Source of the DNA: Echinostoma caproni
Lineage: Eukaryota > Platyhelminthes > Trematoda > Plagiorchiida > Echinostomatidae
NCBI GenBank assembly: GCA_900618425.1
Contig: UZAN01039540.1
Coordinates: 1 to 64,000 of the forward strand
DNA length: 64,000 nucleotides
Reading direction: 5' to 3'
The notes beneath the pieces are model-generated. The model was not told the DNA's origin and did not search any database. It was given only the letters and a program-made list of their open reading frames with translations. The translations under genes and the position numbers were made by a program. Positions 14,029 to 26,900 of the stretch are shown here, piece after piece. The number at the start of each line of letters is the position of its first letter. The first letter of the stretch is position 1.

Positions 14029-14072
14029 TCGCAGACGATTCGTAGCCAGACTAGGCAACATCATCAGTGCAA
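14029..14072 (-). ncRNA. Hammerhead ribozyme relic at the 3' flank of the Penelope-like element
   Basis: On the minus strand: TTGCA, CTGATGA (14067-14061), an extra T, stem II GTTGCC/GGCTAC with loop TAGTCT, GAAT (14041-14038), CGTC, then TGCGA. Stem I pairs five bases. Compared with the 30.5 kb hammerheads the architecture is the same, but the last A of GAAA is T and stem II has one T.T mismatch. It is probably inactive. Its place just downstream of the GIY-YIG domain fits the ribozymes known in Penelope-like terminal repeats. Confidence 0.6.
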
Positions 14073-14161
14073 CTCTAGGGAAGTGCCGGTCATCAGTGTG
14101 ACTGCTCTTAAATAGTTCTATTCGAGGGTTTTGATTGGCCGTATGCGTCCCTTCAATCCTA

Positions 14162-14767
14162 TTAGTCAGTTGTGATCATTGGCTGTAATTTGATTGGCTG
14201 CGTCGCTGTCATGGTGACGCCCCCTCTTTCCTCATTGGTCGATCGGCTTTCTCGGACCAACCTGAAACCGGTTTGAACCGGTTTTGAGCTGGTTCTGGGT
14301 CGGTTTTGGTTGGGACAGTTTTGGGTCACCAGTGGTTTATCAGGTAATGATAGATTGATTCCAGTTCTATATGTTTGTTTATGTAATCCCTCCTGGAGTG
14401 CCATGCTTGGAAGAATTCCCGTATCGATTTTGTGGTTCCTCTCCTGATTATTCTCTAGTTCGAAGATGTAGTTTTCAGCATCAATGTGGATTGAGATTTG
14501 AGACTTCGCCGCGTATCTTTTGACTGCCAGTGTGTGGTCCCGTAGTCTGGTCTTGAGTTTTCTGCTGGTTTGGCCGATGTAGTATTTATCACAGTATCGA
14601 CACTTTAATTTGTATATGACGTTTGAAGAATCTTCTCTTGGCAGTTGATCCTTTGTTCTTGATAGGATAGCCTTCACTGTAGCCGTTGTTTTGTGTTCAA
14701 CCAGAATTCCTGATGGATGTAATAATCTGGCTGCCATTTCCGAGACTCCCTGCAGAACCCAAACCAT
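14162..14767 (-). pseudogene. Penelope-like GIY-YIG endonuclease domain
   Basis: The frame reads VSEMAARLLHPSGILVEHK, then SSNVIYKLKCRYCDKYYIGQ and TSRKLKTRLRDH. This shows the V-Y-K-L-K-C entry strand, the cysteine pair CRYC, the Y-Y-I-G core and the catalytic-arginine helix of the GIY-YIG nuclease that nicks target DNA for Penelope-like elements. The domain itself looks intact over about 200 residues, but it is cut off from the upstream reverse transcriptase by the LINE insertion. The apparent start Met is only the edge of the open frame, so the gene is broken. Confidence 0.85.
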
Positions 14768-15168
14768 CCGTGTCGATCGCTTTTCATGTTATCGAACAAT
14801 GTACACCTAAGGGGACACCGTTTCAAACTATTGATTCCGAAGTCTCGACTGGATTGCCGGCGCCAGTCTTTTGCAGTCAGAGTATGTAAATCTTGGAACG
14901 CCCTTCCATCTCATGTCGTTTGTGCACCCACCATTGAATCTTTCAAGCAGAGACTCGACAAAACCTTGGCACACCTCACATTCGTACACTAAAGGCAAAC
15001 GGAAGTTCACTGTAGCCTACATTCTCTATCTCCTACCCGGATCTCTATACGACTCCTTTTTCGATGTACAACGATTCATCTGTGTAAATATCCTATGGGA
15101 CAAGAGAAGTACCAGCTTGTAAGCTATTCCTATAATAAAACTTTGACTTTGACTTTGATTGTATATAT
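14752..15168 (+). mobile_element. CR1-like LINE 3' end inserted in the Penelope-like element
   Basis: A 5'-truncated non-LTR retrotransposon on the plus strand. Its frame (14786-14989) gives LRGHRFKLLIPKSRLDCRRQ then SFAVRVCKSWNALPSHVV and APTIESFKQRLDK, the typical C-terminal tail of CR1/Jockey-type reverse transcriptases. About 150 bases of 3' UTR follow, ending in AATAAAAC and a short (CTTTGA)n repeat, the usual tail of CR1-like elements. The flanks belong to the Penelope-like element on the other strand, which dates this insertion as younger. Confidence 0.8.
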
Positions 15169-15305
15169 GGCAGTGTTGTTCGTTTGACCGTCGGTCATTC
15201 TTCTTGTTGTGCATTTGAGGCTTCTCCAGGGGTTTCAATTGCTGTTCCCTTCTTGAGCGTCGCATGTAAGCAGCGTAGCACGAAATTTCGTGGATATCCG
15301 TTACG

Positions 15306-16385
15306 TCAAAACACTTCGAAACGGTGAACCTCCTCTGCCTTTAGAAGTTGAAGACTGCTACAGTGCGTTTTTTCTCGTTTGAAAGGTGTTTTTACGCAGC
15401 TTCTCTTGTGCTCCAGGGGATGGTTGCTGTGAAAACTGAGGATCTGGTCCTTATGGATTAGCTTTCGGTAGACGTCGGTTTCCGGTTGTCCATCTTTAGT
15501 TCGTTTGACCAATACATCTAGGAAGGGTAGTTGTCCGTTAAGCTCTTTCTCCACGGTGAAACTGATTCCAGCAAACACATTGTTGATTAGGCGGTGTGTC
15601 TCTTCCAGTTGATTGGATTTCAGGATGACAAAGGTTTCAGCAACTAGCCTGACCCACAATTTCGGGTTGACGATAGGAATTGCAATAGCATCTAATCTCT
15701 GCATAACCGCTTCTGCAATGAGTCCTGAGGTTGGTGATCCCATCGGAGTGCCTTGTATCTGTTCGTACAGCTACCCGATGGAATGGAAATATGTGAAAAT
15801 ACACAGATCCAAAAGGTCCTGTTCAATCTGGCTAGTTGTTGGGTTATCACTGTCTGTCTTGATTAGAGCTACCATTGTTTCTTTTACCAGGTTGACTTCT
15901 ATTGAAGTAAGTAGAGCGGTGACGTCAAATGAGACCATGATTTCGTCTTCCTCCAATTTCATTTGTTTGATCTTTTCCAGAAACTGCTCTGATGAGTTGA
16001 TATAATGTTGTGAACCTAGGACCAAATGACTGAGCAGTTTGTACAGTTCTTTCGCTAGGCGGTACGTAGGTGGTCCTGGTCTTGGGACATCCGGTTTGTG
16101 AATCATCGGGAGTCCATAGAAGCGTGGTATTGTACAGTTCTCCAGTTTCATGCTTCCATGTTCATCCGCCTTGATGTAGTTGTTCCTGTTCAAATTACTC
16201 AATGTTTTAGCTATCTTGTTATTAGTTTTATTTGTTGGGTCCACTTCAATCCCTTTGTACATGTTGGTGTCTTCCAGTAGTTGTTTTGCCTGGGTTATGT
16301 TATCCGTCTTGTTTATTACCACCGTCAATCTTCCTTTGTCTACCGGAAGAATGATTATTTTCTTGTTGCGTTTCAAGTTGTCCAT
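15306..16385 (-). pseudogene. Penelope-like reverse transcriptase, frameshifted and catalytically dead
   Basis: Two frames (16385-15771 and 15743-15306) together cover the reverse transcriptase. Visible motifs are PVDKG near the start, FYGLPMIHKPDVP, VSFDVTALLTSI, then after the frame break QGTPMGSPTSGLIAEAVMQR. The catalytic box that should read Y-V-D-D is RLVAETF here, so both metal-binding aspartates are lost. The segment after PGPPTYRLAKEL is also shortened relative to the usual LRPIVS-type stretch. The element once copied RNA into DNA at nicked target sites; this copy cannot. Confidence 0.85.
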
Positions 16386-17309
16386 GACTCGTTCTTCCTT
16401 TTGATTGAAGACATTTTTCTCTTTTCTCCTGTTCGAAGCAGCAGTTTTTCTTTGTCTTATTCCTCTTTTTTATCCTGTCGTATGTTGCTTGTCTTCATGG
16501 CGGACTCCGATGATTCTATGAAGTCTAAGCGATTGGCATCAGTATGATTTAGGTTCAATCCTCTAAGTGGTACTGACTGTTCGGCATGTGATAACTCCCG
16601 ACTGGACAAATTTTGTATCCAACGTTGTGATTCCGGTTCCCTTCCCTGCGATGTTATTTTGTCTAATTTCCTCTGGAGCCGTTCTATTTTGTTACTTGCC
16701 TCGTACGGTTATTTTCCAGTGATATTGCTTTTCTGTTCTAAGTAACTGTCCTAGCAATGTTCTGTCTATTATACTCGAACAAAATTACGTCTCTCTATTG
16801 ATAATCTGTTGGTATTTAGTCAATCGATAGTGTGCACCAATGATGATCACGCGAATCATTCTCCGACCATTCTGTTTTACTAGATCCCATCCACCTCGAC
16901 AGTTGACCGGTGGTCTATACTGGACGCTCACTAGCAACACATGTCTCCTCTTCGTTAAGGAAGAATAGTTGCTCTCTGGTGGAAGACTGCCGGCTGGCAA
17001 ATTTTTCCCATCGTCGAGCATGCTCACGCGTTCCACGTCCATATGTGTGTTTATGTACAATCCTTTCTCAGACATCGTGGATACTACCGGAATAGCCAAG
17101 TGTGGCTACTGTATTACGTTGATCACAAAACTCAACAACTTGCACTTCTTACCACCATGTTCTTCGTCTGCTGCTACTACTAGTACTATTGCTACTTAAG
17201 TGACACGTGTAGTGACCAAATAATGATAGGAGTGTGTCGAAAAATCGATGCGCCATGTGTTGTTTTATCGTGAATGTTAATATTATAGTTTTAATAACAC
17301 ACCGATGTC

Positions 17310-17366
17310 GGTAGAGAATTATATTCACCGACGTTTCGGTTACCGTGGGTAACCTTTCTCAAGGTA
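17310..17366 (-). repeat. Penelope-like terminal motif with hammerhead-like stem
   Basis: On the minus strand: CCTTGAGAAA, then a 7-base inverted repeat GGTTACC-CAC-GGTAACC, then GAAACGTC and GGTG. Stem II and the GAAAC-GTC half of a hammerhead are present, and TACC/GGTG could form stem I. The first core box is TTGAGAAA in place of CTGANGA, so this is not a working hammerhead as written. It lies upstream of the reverse transcriptase and probably marks the 5' end of the Penelope-like element. Confidence 0.5.
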
Positions 17367-17400
17367 GGTTTTACAATCACACGTGTAGTGGGTTGCATAA

Positions 17401-20400
17401 AATGAAACAAGTAAACTGAAACCACCAAATCACGGTTTCAAGGAAAAATTTTGATTGGCGATCAAACTGTTCGACAATGTGTTCACATCTTCTGTTGTTG
17501 CAATACGAAGTCCATTAATCCGCTTCTGGAATGTGTCTTCATCTTTGAGTACGTTGAAAATTCATCAACCGCCTCGTTATGTGCGCATTAAGAAGACTAC
17601 TCAATAATGATGAGTAATATTTCACCAAACTTCTCCTTCTCCGACTGATATTTACCCACAAGATACTGCCGGAAAGAGGAGAATGTTTTAAGAACAAAGG
17701 TACCATAATCAATAAATTGTTGCGCGTATAACAAACAGCTCATTTGGAACAGGTCATCATAATTCCTACAAGCACGAAGGATAATTAATGGAACGGTCCG
17801 ACGGTGGTTGTGCATTTTCCGTAGTTACAATTTTTACCATCATAGTTCATTCCAAGAGGTCTTATTAATTTTCTAATATTGTGAGAAACCACTAATGGTG
17901 TTTTGTTTTTGCCACCATGAACATACTACTCATACATGGAAGCAGTACCTCACAACATGACTTCCACTAGTATGGTCACCACTCGTTTTTATATTTCACA
18001 TTATTTTTGTACTTTCCTAACGAAAACTGGTGCCGGTTTTCTTACTCTCTATGCGGTTAAGATCACCGTTACCAAGGCTCTTAAATTGTGTGTTCATATC
18101 CCCTAACTGAAATCTAACCTTAAAACTAAACTCAGTCCCATTCGCAAGAAAATGAACTGTATGCTTGGATAATCAGTAAATAAAAATTAATGAAAAATAT
18201 CCCTTCAATAAATAACGGTATCCATTTCTGTTCCCTTATTTAGATTTAGCTAACCGTAGTTTCAGAATATGTGATGAAAATTTGTTGTTCTTTTGTTAAC
18301 TGGCTGGTAGTGCACTATATAGCAGTCCGTCAGTCGTGTTATTCCTTCCAAGTTTCATTTCATATCGACGAGTAATGAGGATCAAATGATCTGCTACATT
18401 ATGGGAATCAACTTTCACCGATCATCAGCGAATAACAAATTGTATACTCGATCTTGCTGGGAACCATGCCCATACCCATACCCATCGCATTTCCCACAAA
18501 TGACTAATCAAAACAAACAGGCGTTTCGTGCTGTACTCAAGCTGTTCATTTCCTCTTTTATTTTAGGTCCAGACTCGAACTCAGTCTGTGACTACTCGGT
18601 GCTGATTGCTGAAGGCAGTGTTTGACAACCTTCTGGTCTTCGTCCTTGCACTGTACGACGCTTCTCTTTGAATGTTCCAAAGTTTGCTGCTAATTGTTCT
18701 CTGGTGTTTCATCAAAGTATGCAACTCGTGGTTCTGTATTTCTTGGGGCTGGGCAAAATACCTCCCTCAGAATAACTGGATTACACTTGATGGTGCACGT
18801 GCGTAAATAGAACGCATTTTGTGGCGCTCTTTCACGAATGCATGCCTCTTCCAACATTCCCTCTTTGGTATATACCCATCTAGTGAACCAGTGCATAACC
18901 CGGTTGAAAAACTGAACTGTTTGCTTGACAGTTTGGAACTGAATGCAATCCATCCACCTTTTCTGACAACGGTTGATATATCCCAAAGGTAGATCAACTG
19001 ATGAAACAATTGTATACAGTCAGAACAGTAGGACCTCGTCGTCCTCCATATGAGTATTCTGGAGCAAGCCTCTCCATCAACATCGCTTGTTCTGTTTATC
19101 CTTCACACATAGGATATTTCTAAACCGATGGCTTATAATTCTGCGATTTTCAAGTTTCACACGCGGGTAACTGGTGGATCTCTACAGCATTCGCCCCATT
19201 TTCTTTACATTGTTCGTCTCGAAAGTTACAGAGTAACACTTTTGCCGAATGATGCCCTCACCAAATTGAAGGGGAAAATGTGCTTAATCTTCATAAGCAA
19301 AGTCTTCTTTACTGCCAAACTAACTGTAATGTTTTAGGAACATCCAGCAGCTTTGGATAACCCCAGTTTGGGTCGCTGTATGTGTTGAAGGCTTTATGAT
19401 TCCACCCAGTAGGTTGTTAAACTATAACAATTCGAGTTTCTTTCGAAATCTCCTTCCATGATCGTACCTGCTCTATATTTCACACGAAGGTAACCTATCC
19501 CAAACCTATCGCTTAAATTCGTAATTTGTAATAAAGCAGCTTGCGAATATATACGTTTGGCGTTTTAGCTCAAGGCTAACTTTGAATAATTTGTTTTCCA
19601 TTTGTCTGTTCTTCTTACTGTTATATGCGTTCTCACATTTCGTGAAAGAATTCAGTTCATTGATAAACTTTTACTTCATTTCAGAACGTCTTAACATTCG
19701 GGTATGATGATGATGATGATTATGGTGTGCGTGTTTGTATTTGACCCACGACTGGTTGCTTTCAGTGACTTCCCAACGGTTCCTTCGATGACGAATGTTT
19801 CCACCCACGGATACGGTCTGTAGTAATGAGCAAGCTTAGGCAAGTTTGTGTCAATGGAAAGACTTATGCAATCCAGTATTTATGAAATAAATCCAGCGAG
19901 ATGGGTTTCACTATTTCCGCATTTACGATACCTTTGACTAGAACCACAGGCGAATCACACAAACCGGATGTTTCCAAGTCCCATTTGCGAGAGGGAATAA
20001 ATCACAACTGTGCACCGATTCTATTCCACATTGGTCAAGTTCTCGTATCGCGACACGGTGTGACTGATTCCCGGAGCGTGCATGCCGGCCGGCCGGCATC
20101 GGGTGTGAAACATGAAAAACTACCGAAATCCAAATTTATTAAAATTATTGTCTGACCGCTAGAGGATGTAGTTCTTTTTTGAAATGCCGAAAACTCGATA
20201 AACCGTAGTGCAATGACATTTTCGCTACTGGAAAACGGGTTGTAAATCAACGATTTTAGTTACCAACATGCAATATTTTACTAACATTCAAGGGGGTTTT
20301 GCTGAAAGAACCGCTGTACAAGTTGCAGCGGAGTTGAAGAATGTTGGGAAAATGACGATGAAGAGTACTGGGAATGGTGCTTAGCGCTCTTTGGGCCCGA

Positions 20401-23400
20401 AACAGCGGTGAGTCGTATCGTTTTGTTCCTGCTGGGAGTTGACTGATCATCGTACAATATATTTCGATCAAAGTAACGAAAATATAGAAATTTAGCGAAC
20501 TTTCAAGCAAGAGGGGTATTCGCATTAAAAAAATAGTTTGCAGACCCGATGTTTGGGAAATCCTATGAAAAATGAAATACCTAGATCTGTTTCAAGCAAA
20601 GTACTGATGTATATTTCGTACGGTACAGTACCGGCTTATCACCGATATCCGATAACTAGGTTGTCACTGAAAAACCGGGCCATATTATCAAAAATACCAT
20701 CTGAGACAATCTGAAAGGTGTTTGGCCGTACAAAAAATCTGGGACGGTTTTGTAGTTTGTGTAGGAAATAAAGGAGCACTGTCTCAATGACTGGCATCTG
20801 ATTTCCACACCTTCTGAGACCTGTTTGAAGAAAACAAATGCAGGTATAAATCCTACTCCTGCGAAATTTTTTTCCTTACGCCAAGTTCCGAAGTCTCTTG
20901 TGCTACAATTTAAACTGGCGCAATCATGAACTTCACAACAAAATTTATGATATTTAGAAAGTTACAGCTCAAAATTGGAAAATCTTTGATACGACCAATT
21001 TGGAAGTTCACTCTTTCTAACAAATGATTACTATTTTATGATTTTGTTTATGCTGATCAATTTGAGTTATCTGATTATTTTAAATTTTTTATGGAGCACA
21101 AAATAAATTTGCCGGTAAATGATCGTTCTATCGCAAATAAATGGAAAAATTATACGGCTACAAACTGCTCACATAATATCTCTCGTTATGAAGGGAGTCA
21201 AAATGTATTCCAAGGAACAAGAAAATTGACCATCAAACATGAACCTCGATGTGCGCGGCTCTCTCATTAGGCCGTTTCTAATGTCACAATGCGCATTCCC
21301 GATGATTTATTCCAGAGTTTTCTCTACGAAATGGATGTTAACAAGTAACATATTTGAGAAGCGCATACATCCGACGCATCAGTTCGTGATTGGCGGATGT
21401 TCCATGATGCAAACACAAGCCGAATCTGCAGCACAATAAAGGGAATTTATCCATCAGGACACAAACACCGAGAAAGAAACGTTATCCCATCTAAGAAGAT
21501 GAATGCAGTTGTTAGTAGTTGAGAAATACTGCGCTGCCTAGGTGATTACTAAGAAAAATTTCATAATTTTCTTTTTGCCTACTGATCAAAGGAAAAGTAG
21601 CTGAATTTAGCCATCAAATTTCACCGCCGCTATTCGACATCAAAATGATACCGCTGTGACTAACTGGGTAACGAGGTCCGAGAACAAGTCATATGAAGTT
21701 CTCACTAATGCTATTTTCAAAGAATGGGAACTATTATCAGGTCTACATAGTTGAATCGGTGCACGCCCCTATATTTTACTTCGGATCAATGATAGGACCA
21801 ATTCTTATAAATGTTTCCATGACAAAATTAGAGGCCGTTCATTAGTCGTTCTGATCACTATTATTGATAGGAGAGTAGTATGTTGTGCATCTGAAGAAAA
21901 TTGAGATTTAAATGCTTTTTTGTGGGAAAGGGATTGGCACAATCGGTAAATAGCTTCATATTCATTTAGTGAACAGATTACCCGTTATGATCACTTCTAC
22001 TCAATGAAACGCCTTAATGGATTCATCCGGTTACAACTGGACCGAAATTCCTCACGAAACAAGCAATACACAATTATATATGGTCTCGTCTTTTAGGTTA
22101 GTATCCCTGTTTCCTTCCATTTGTTTCACTCAAACCTAAGAGAAAAAATTACCAGCTGTGCGGAAGGCTCCGTTCTGGAAACATTAATTGATCCGGACTA
22201 TTCGGAAGCAACGAAAGTACAGTGTCATCTAAACTCACCTTCAAAGGAGATACATCAATGACAATAGTTGTGAGTGTGGAGGTTAGGACAAGGTTCAGTG
22301 CTACTGAAAAAAACTGGATCTATTACTTAACACCAGCTATCCAATATAAAAGCAATGGCAGATTGCTCATGGTAACCGCTTCAGAATCCACTCGGGTACA
22401 CCTAATGTACACTTTACTAGGTCGCACGACGAAACTGTTATCCAACCACATCAAGTAACATCAGTCAATGAGGATTAGACACAGAGGGAACGAGATTATA
22501 TCAAGTGCGAGGCCAGGTGTCTCGTGGAAACCAATTCAGCTTTCATCATCAGTTACGAGAGCTCAGGACAAATCCCAATCTATTTAGCTAAATGGTACCA
22601 TTACAGGGACACCCTCCATCTGCGAATGATTAGAGCAATCGTAATTCATTGCACCCAATTGATTAATTAAACATATTGTTGTACCTGGTGTTAGATACAG
22701 ATATTCACGCAGATGTGTTGTTGTTTGCTGGCTACAGCAGAGGCGGTGGGCATTTGCCTGCAGAACCCCCCTCTGTGTGCGCAAAGCAATTTATGCAACC
22801 ACTACAGTTACCATGGCCAACCCACCCCCACATACACCGTATCACGAGTAATCTCGATCATCGGATAAGTGGACAAACAAATATGGGATCGTGGTGCACC
22901 CGACTGCCGGTTTCATGATGAAATCGTTTCTATTAATTTATGATTCATTCCCAAGTAGTGATATACTGATGCATATATGTATTGGTATGAATACGAATCT
23001 CTGAAAACGAGCTTGTTCACCACTCTGTTGTTTTGGTTGAAAGGTGCTTTGTGAGACTATTTCGACAAGATGCATATTTATTGCAAGTTCATGGGTTTCT
23101 TTCAGAAAAGTTGACTGAAGAACAGTGTTCATGATCAGTATTTGTGTAGATTTAGACTGAGCACAGAACTGTATTGATCTTTTCAGTTTCTTAACATTTT
23201 TCCAAAACGTTTTGAATCAACCCCTACATCCCACTTCATTCACTGATTGAAATTATCAACTTTTCATACTTCGAATATCACAGGCTTGGTAAACTACTAT
23301 TTTTGGTGTTGAAATGCGGTGATCGCGCGAGTTCATGGAACTCACAATTGCAACTGATGTAATATTAATTAAATCTTATGAAGGTTGGACAGCATACACT

Positions 23401-23719
23401 CCAGAGGTTACAAGACTTAGAAAAAACACCTTAGATGAGTGAAATATAAGTGTGAATGAAGGAGCTTTTGTATGGCTATTTTTTGAACTGCGTATTGCTT
23501 CATTTTGAAAAGGTTGATGACACAGTGTTATATGCTATCAAAACCAATTTCAGCGTAATATGCTGAAAGTGTTCATGAATGTCACATTGTCACAATTAGT
23601 TGCAAACGTGAAATGTTGTGAGTCTCCAGTCAGTTGAGACATCCGAGGAACAAAGACCGTTAAAATGTTCTCCTCAACAATGATAGAAGGAGGATGCTTT
23701 TTCCAGTATCCTCTGTTTT
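17401..23719. other. Non-coding, unidentified
   Basis: Frames at 18.4-19.0 kb were inspected and not recognised. A GATGAT run lies at about 19703-19720 and a GGCCGGCCGGC palindrome at about 20086-20098. No gene is supported. Confidence 0.4.
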
Positions 23720-23930
23720 CCCATCAAAGTGAAAGGATAGTGAAAGGCCAACATCTGGGGGCATTGAACGTGTGGATCAACCACTGTTAGTTCAGCTGGG
23801 AGAATTGGCTGAAAACTCTGATTCCAAATCAACCAATAAGGGGCGGATAAAAGGTACACTTTCCTGCTTATGACAGGGATAAACGACTGAATTGGTAATC
23901 GAGCTATATTGGGCGTCTTGGAGGCTTGAC
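23720..23930 (+). repeat. Dispersed repeat, copy 1
   Basis: About 210 bases that align in the same orientation with 37682-37890. Shared landmarks in order are AAGGCCAACATCTGG, ACTCTGATTCCAAA.CAACCA, GGGGCGGA, CTTTCCTG and GACAGGGAT. Divergence is moderate, with small gaps. No tRNA-like promoter or coding frame was recognised, so the class is unknown. Confidence 0.5.
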
Positions 23931-26900
23931 TTCTTTACAGTTGGCGTATGTTCCGACGAAGTGAACACTGTCCCTTACAGAATTGCAGTTCTCATACACC
24001 GCCCGGCTGCTTTGCGGGCCTGACTTTGGCTGGTACACGTCTCCTTTTGAGAATTCCCCAACAAAATGCACCCCTCTTTCGGTAGCTCGGGTAGTAAAAC
24101 TTGATTTTCAGCTGTTCCCTGAACAGCAACTGCAGCTACTACATTCAGAGTGCCAACTCGTTTGCTGATGAAACGTTTGCATTACAATTGACAAGCTCCG
24201 CGTCAGGAAGCCGACTCTGCATTGTAGAAAGAAGGAAATTTTTATTATCCTTGTTAAATTGGTATCACAGTCGACTTTAGGTGCAGCCACAAAAGCCAAA
24301 GTCTAAATGTTCTGATTCGACTTAACATATTGGTGCTAATTTAGGGATTAAAATTGCAAAAGGAGCACATGTAAAATCATGGCGTTTCCCACGAGAAACG
24401 AACTTTGTCAAATGGGAGTCAAACGTAGAAACGTGACAGTTCAACATTCAGTCATGCGAGCACACAAAAAGTGAAGAAGCGTCAGAGCCACATCGATTAG
24501 TGTAACCCATGTGGCGGGGGTGGAGTGAGGTGGAGACCCGATCACAATCAGATCAAGCAAACCACTGTTATAATCGAATCACAATCAATTGCACAGAGAG
24601 AATCACTCTATATTCTCAAAGAGAAACACTAGTAACGAGAGGAGGAGACAGTATCTGAGTTTAGCAGACAGTCAAAGAAAGGAGATAATTCACCGTGAAG
24701 GAGCAGCGCAAATCTAGGTACAAAATGCTGGGTGATCACTAAAACAACTAAGTTAGAACAACGCCTAGTGAACGGCAGCGGGTATAGATTGGTAAAAAGA
24801 TTTGATTTTAAAGATAAATATGGTTTTATAAACATTTCAGGCGTACGATTGTTATAAGTAAATCGTACTGAACTCTCAAAAATCTATATGTGAATATAAG
24901 ACCTAAGGATTCTGGGACCACACCGAGTTATTGTGTGTGTATGCATGGGTGAGAGGTAGGTGATGTACCAGGTAGATGAAGAGCTTGATAAAGTGTATCG
25001 GGTCACATATTCCAGCTATTTTACACATTCCAATATATTTAGTCTTGTTCGGGAGAACCTGATACATAGTCTTGAATACTTCATTTCGGTTAAATGGATT
25101 ATCATTGTCTGTCCAATAAATGTGAATCGCACTTGCAATTGATCCGGAATCATGTTTCAGGTGGTTTTCAACGAAGATCGATGAATGGTGTGCTGCCTTG
25201 GCCACTGATACAGGATTACATTGTTCCAACACTCATTCACTTGCTGCTCAGTTTATTCGAAACTGGGCAGTTGATTAGATTACCGATTTACACCGATTTA
25301 CACTACTAATGAGTGGGCAACATTGTGAAGCGATTTCAGTGATCTGTTCTTCACATCAATTAAGAATCACATCGAGCGACTGCCTATGAAGACCGGAAAA
25401 TTACGGAAATGATAGCAGTTATGCAACCGGAGTTGTGCATGCAGCGTAAATCTGTCTCAGGCGCTGTTGGCCATAACACTGACTGTCTCATATCAAGCTG
25501 TACAAAACCGTCCCGTTTTTTACCCCTCTGATTTACTGACATTTTGTTCATTCTCGACCGAAGCACATCTCATCGTACAGCAACAGTTCACACGTTTTTA
25601 ACTCTGCTTTTCCATAACTATTTCTTCTGATCTTATGGATTGCTGTCAACGGTACATTTTGCACACAAATAATCACCAAAAATAGGCCGAGGTCATTCAG
25701 TAGGGTACTGAGAAATACGATTGCATATGTGAAAACCTGAAGCAATCAATCTAAAAGAAATTTCTTCGTGTTTCGAATTTTTCTCATGTTTCAACGGGAA
25801 TACTTTGTGATTTGTTCTAACAACTACCTCGTACGTTTCACACCAAGCCGAATGTGTATAATTCACACAATCGTTTTCTGATTCGTTTACAACTACATGC
25901 ACAATTAATTCGTTTAAACGAGAGCAAAGAAAAATTTCAACATTGCAGTATTGTGTCCTGTCCCCGTGTGTCTATAGCACAAATTTGTTTGAGTGTGTAT
26001 GCAACAACCGCATCAGTATACATTCGCCTATGGGTTCGAAAGAAAAATTGTCTCGGTTCACTTTCAATCAGACAAACTTCAAGTGATATGATCGTATTGA
26101 TACAGAATATTCCTTTTTAGAAGCTGAGTTGCTAACGTGTTTTTATTCAAGTTGTTTATTCGTAGCGTTCTATCTTTGGTCCAATTCGTGTGATGAAAGA
26201 CATACCTATGATCAATGTAAAGTTTTGCACTGTCCGGTGGTAACGAATATTTGAATATTAGTTTGCAATAGAAAAAGACGCGAGTTTCCTAACCAACTCG
26301 TTGTGAGGAATCACATTGCGAGGTGCTTCTATGTATGTGATATTCGAAACCGGTCACCCGGGTCTTAATGCAAATTATTTTTGCACAATAACAACGAGAT
26401 AACAAGATAATATACAATTGCTCACCCATGGGGGATTGTAGCAAACAATGTTTCATAATGAGTCAGAAAAACCTAATTGGAGATGATGAGTTTAGTTAGA
26501 GGGGGATTCTTTATTCCTTCTTCTAATCTCCTCAATCGACTGTGTTCCATGCGATTGCGGAATCTCAGTTGAATCTATGCCGGATATTTCTTTTCAATGC
26601 AGTACAGTTGATCTCATGCTTAGACTGAATTATATGGTTATGGCCCTGATTGAAATGAGAAAGTTCCCTCGCATGGATTTTTATACACAAATCAACCACC
26701 AGGCACATTGAACACGTAGCTTCTCTTTTTGGATTGAGTGTTAGTCGTAAGCTCGTCTCAGTAGAACTTTTGTAGAATTATTTTTGTATTTCTCGTTCTA
26801 CAGATTGCTTGGAAATCCACCTTCCAAGAAAAATCTGATCTCCAAAGTGTCTCCGACCGGTGCATTGAGTGTCTTTGGTTAGCCGCGTTAACCAGTTGAT

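Larger units (their letters stand above)
14000..17400 (-). mobile_element. Penelope-like retroelement, decayed and interrupted
   Basis: A minus-strand Penelope-like element about 3.4 kb long. In transcript order it has a terminal motif near 17.33 kb, an untranslated region, a broken reverse transcriptase (16385 to 15306), a linker, and a GIY-YIG endonuclease domain ending at 14162, then a hammerhead-like motif at 14.03 kb. A LINE 3' end is inserted at about 14.75-15.17 kb on the opposite strand. Exact ends are not defined by target-site duplications. Reverse transcriptase plus GIY-YIG is diagnostic of this class. Confidence 0.85.

Noticed and set aside
15613..16547. Several plus-strand frames
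   Set aside because: Antisense shadows of the Penelope-like reverse transcriptase.
18415..18440. CTGATGA...GAAA on the minus strand
   Set aside because: The 5-base link cannot form stem II and no stem I pairs.
18690..19009. Minus-strand frames of 80-98 residues
   Set aside because: No motif recognised and frames overlap each other; may be transposon remnant but not supportable.
20080..20100. GGCCGGCCGGC palindrome as a regulatory site
   Set aside because: Short, single and without context.
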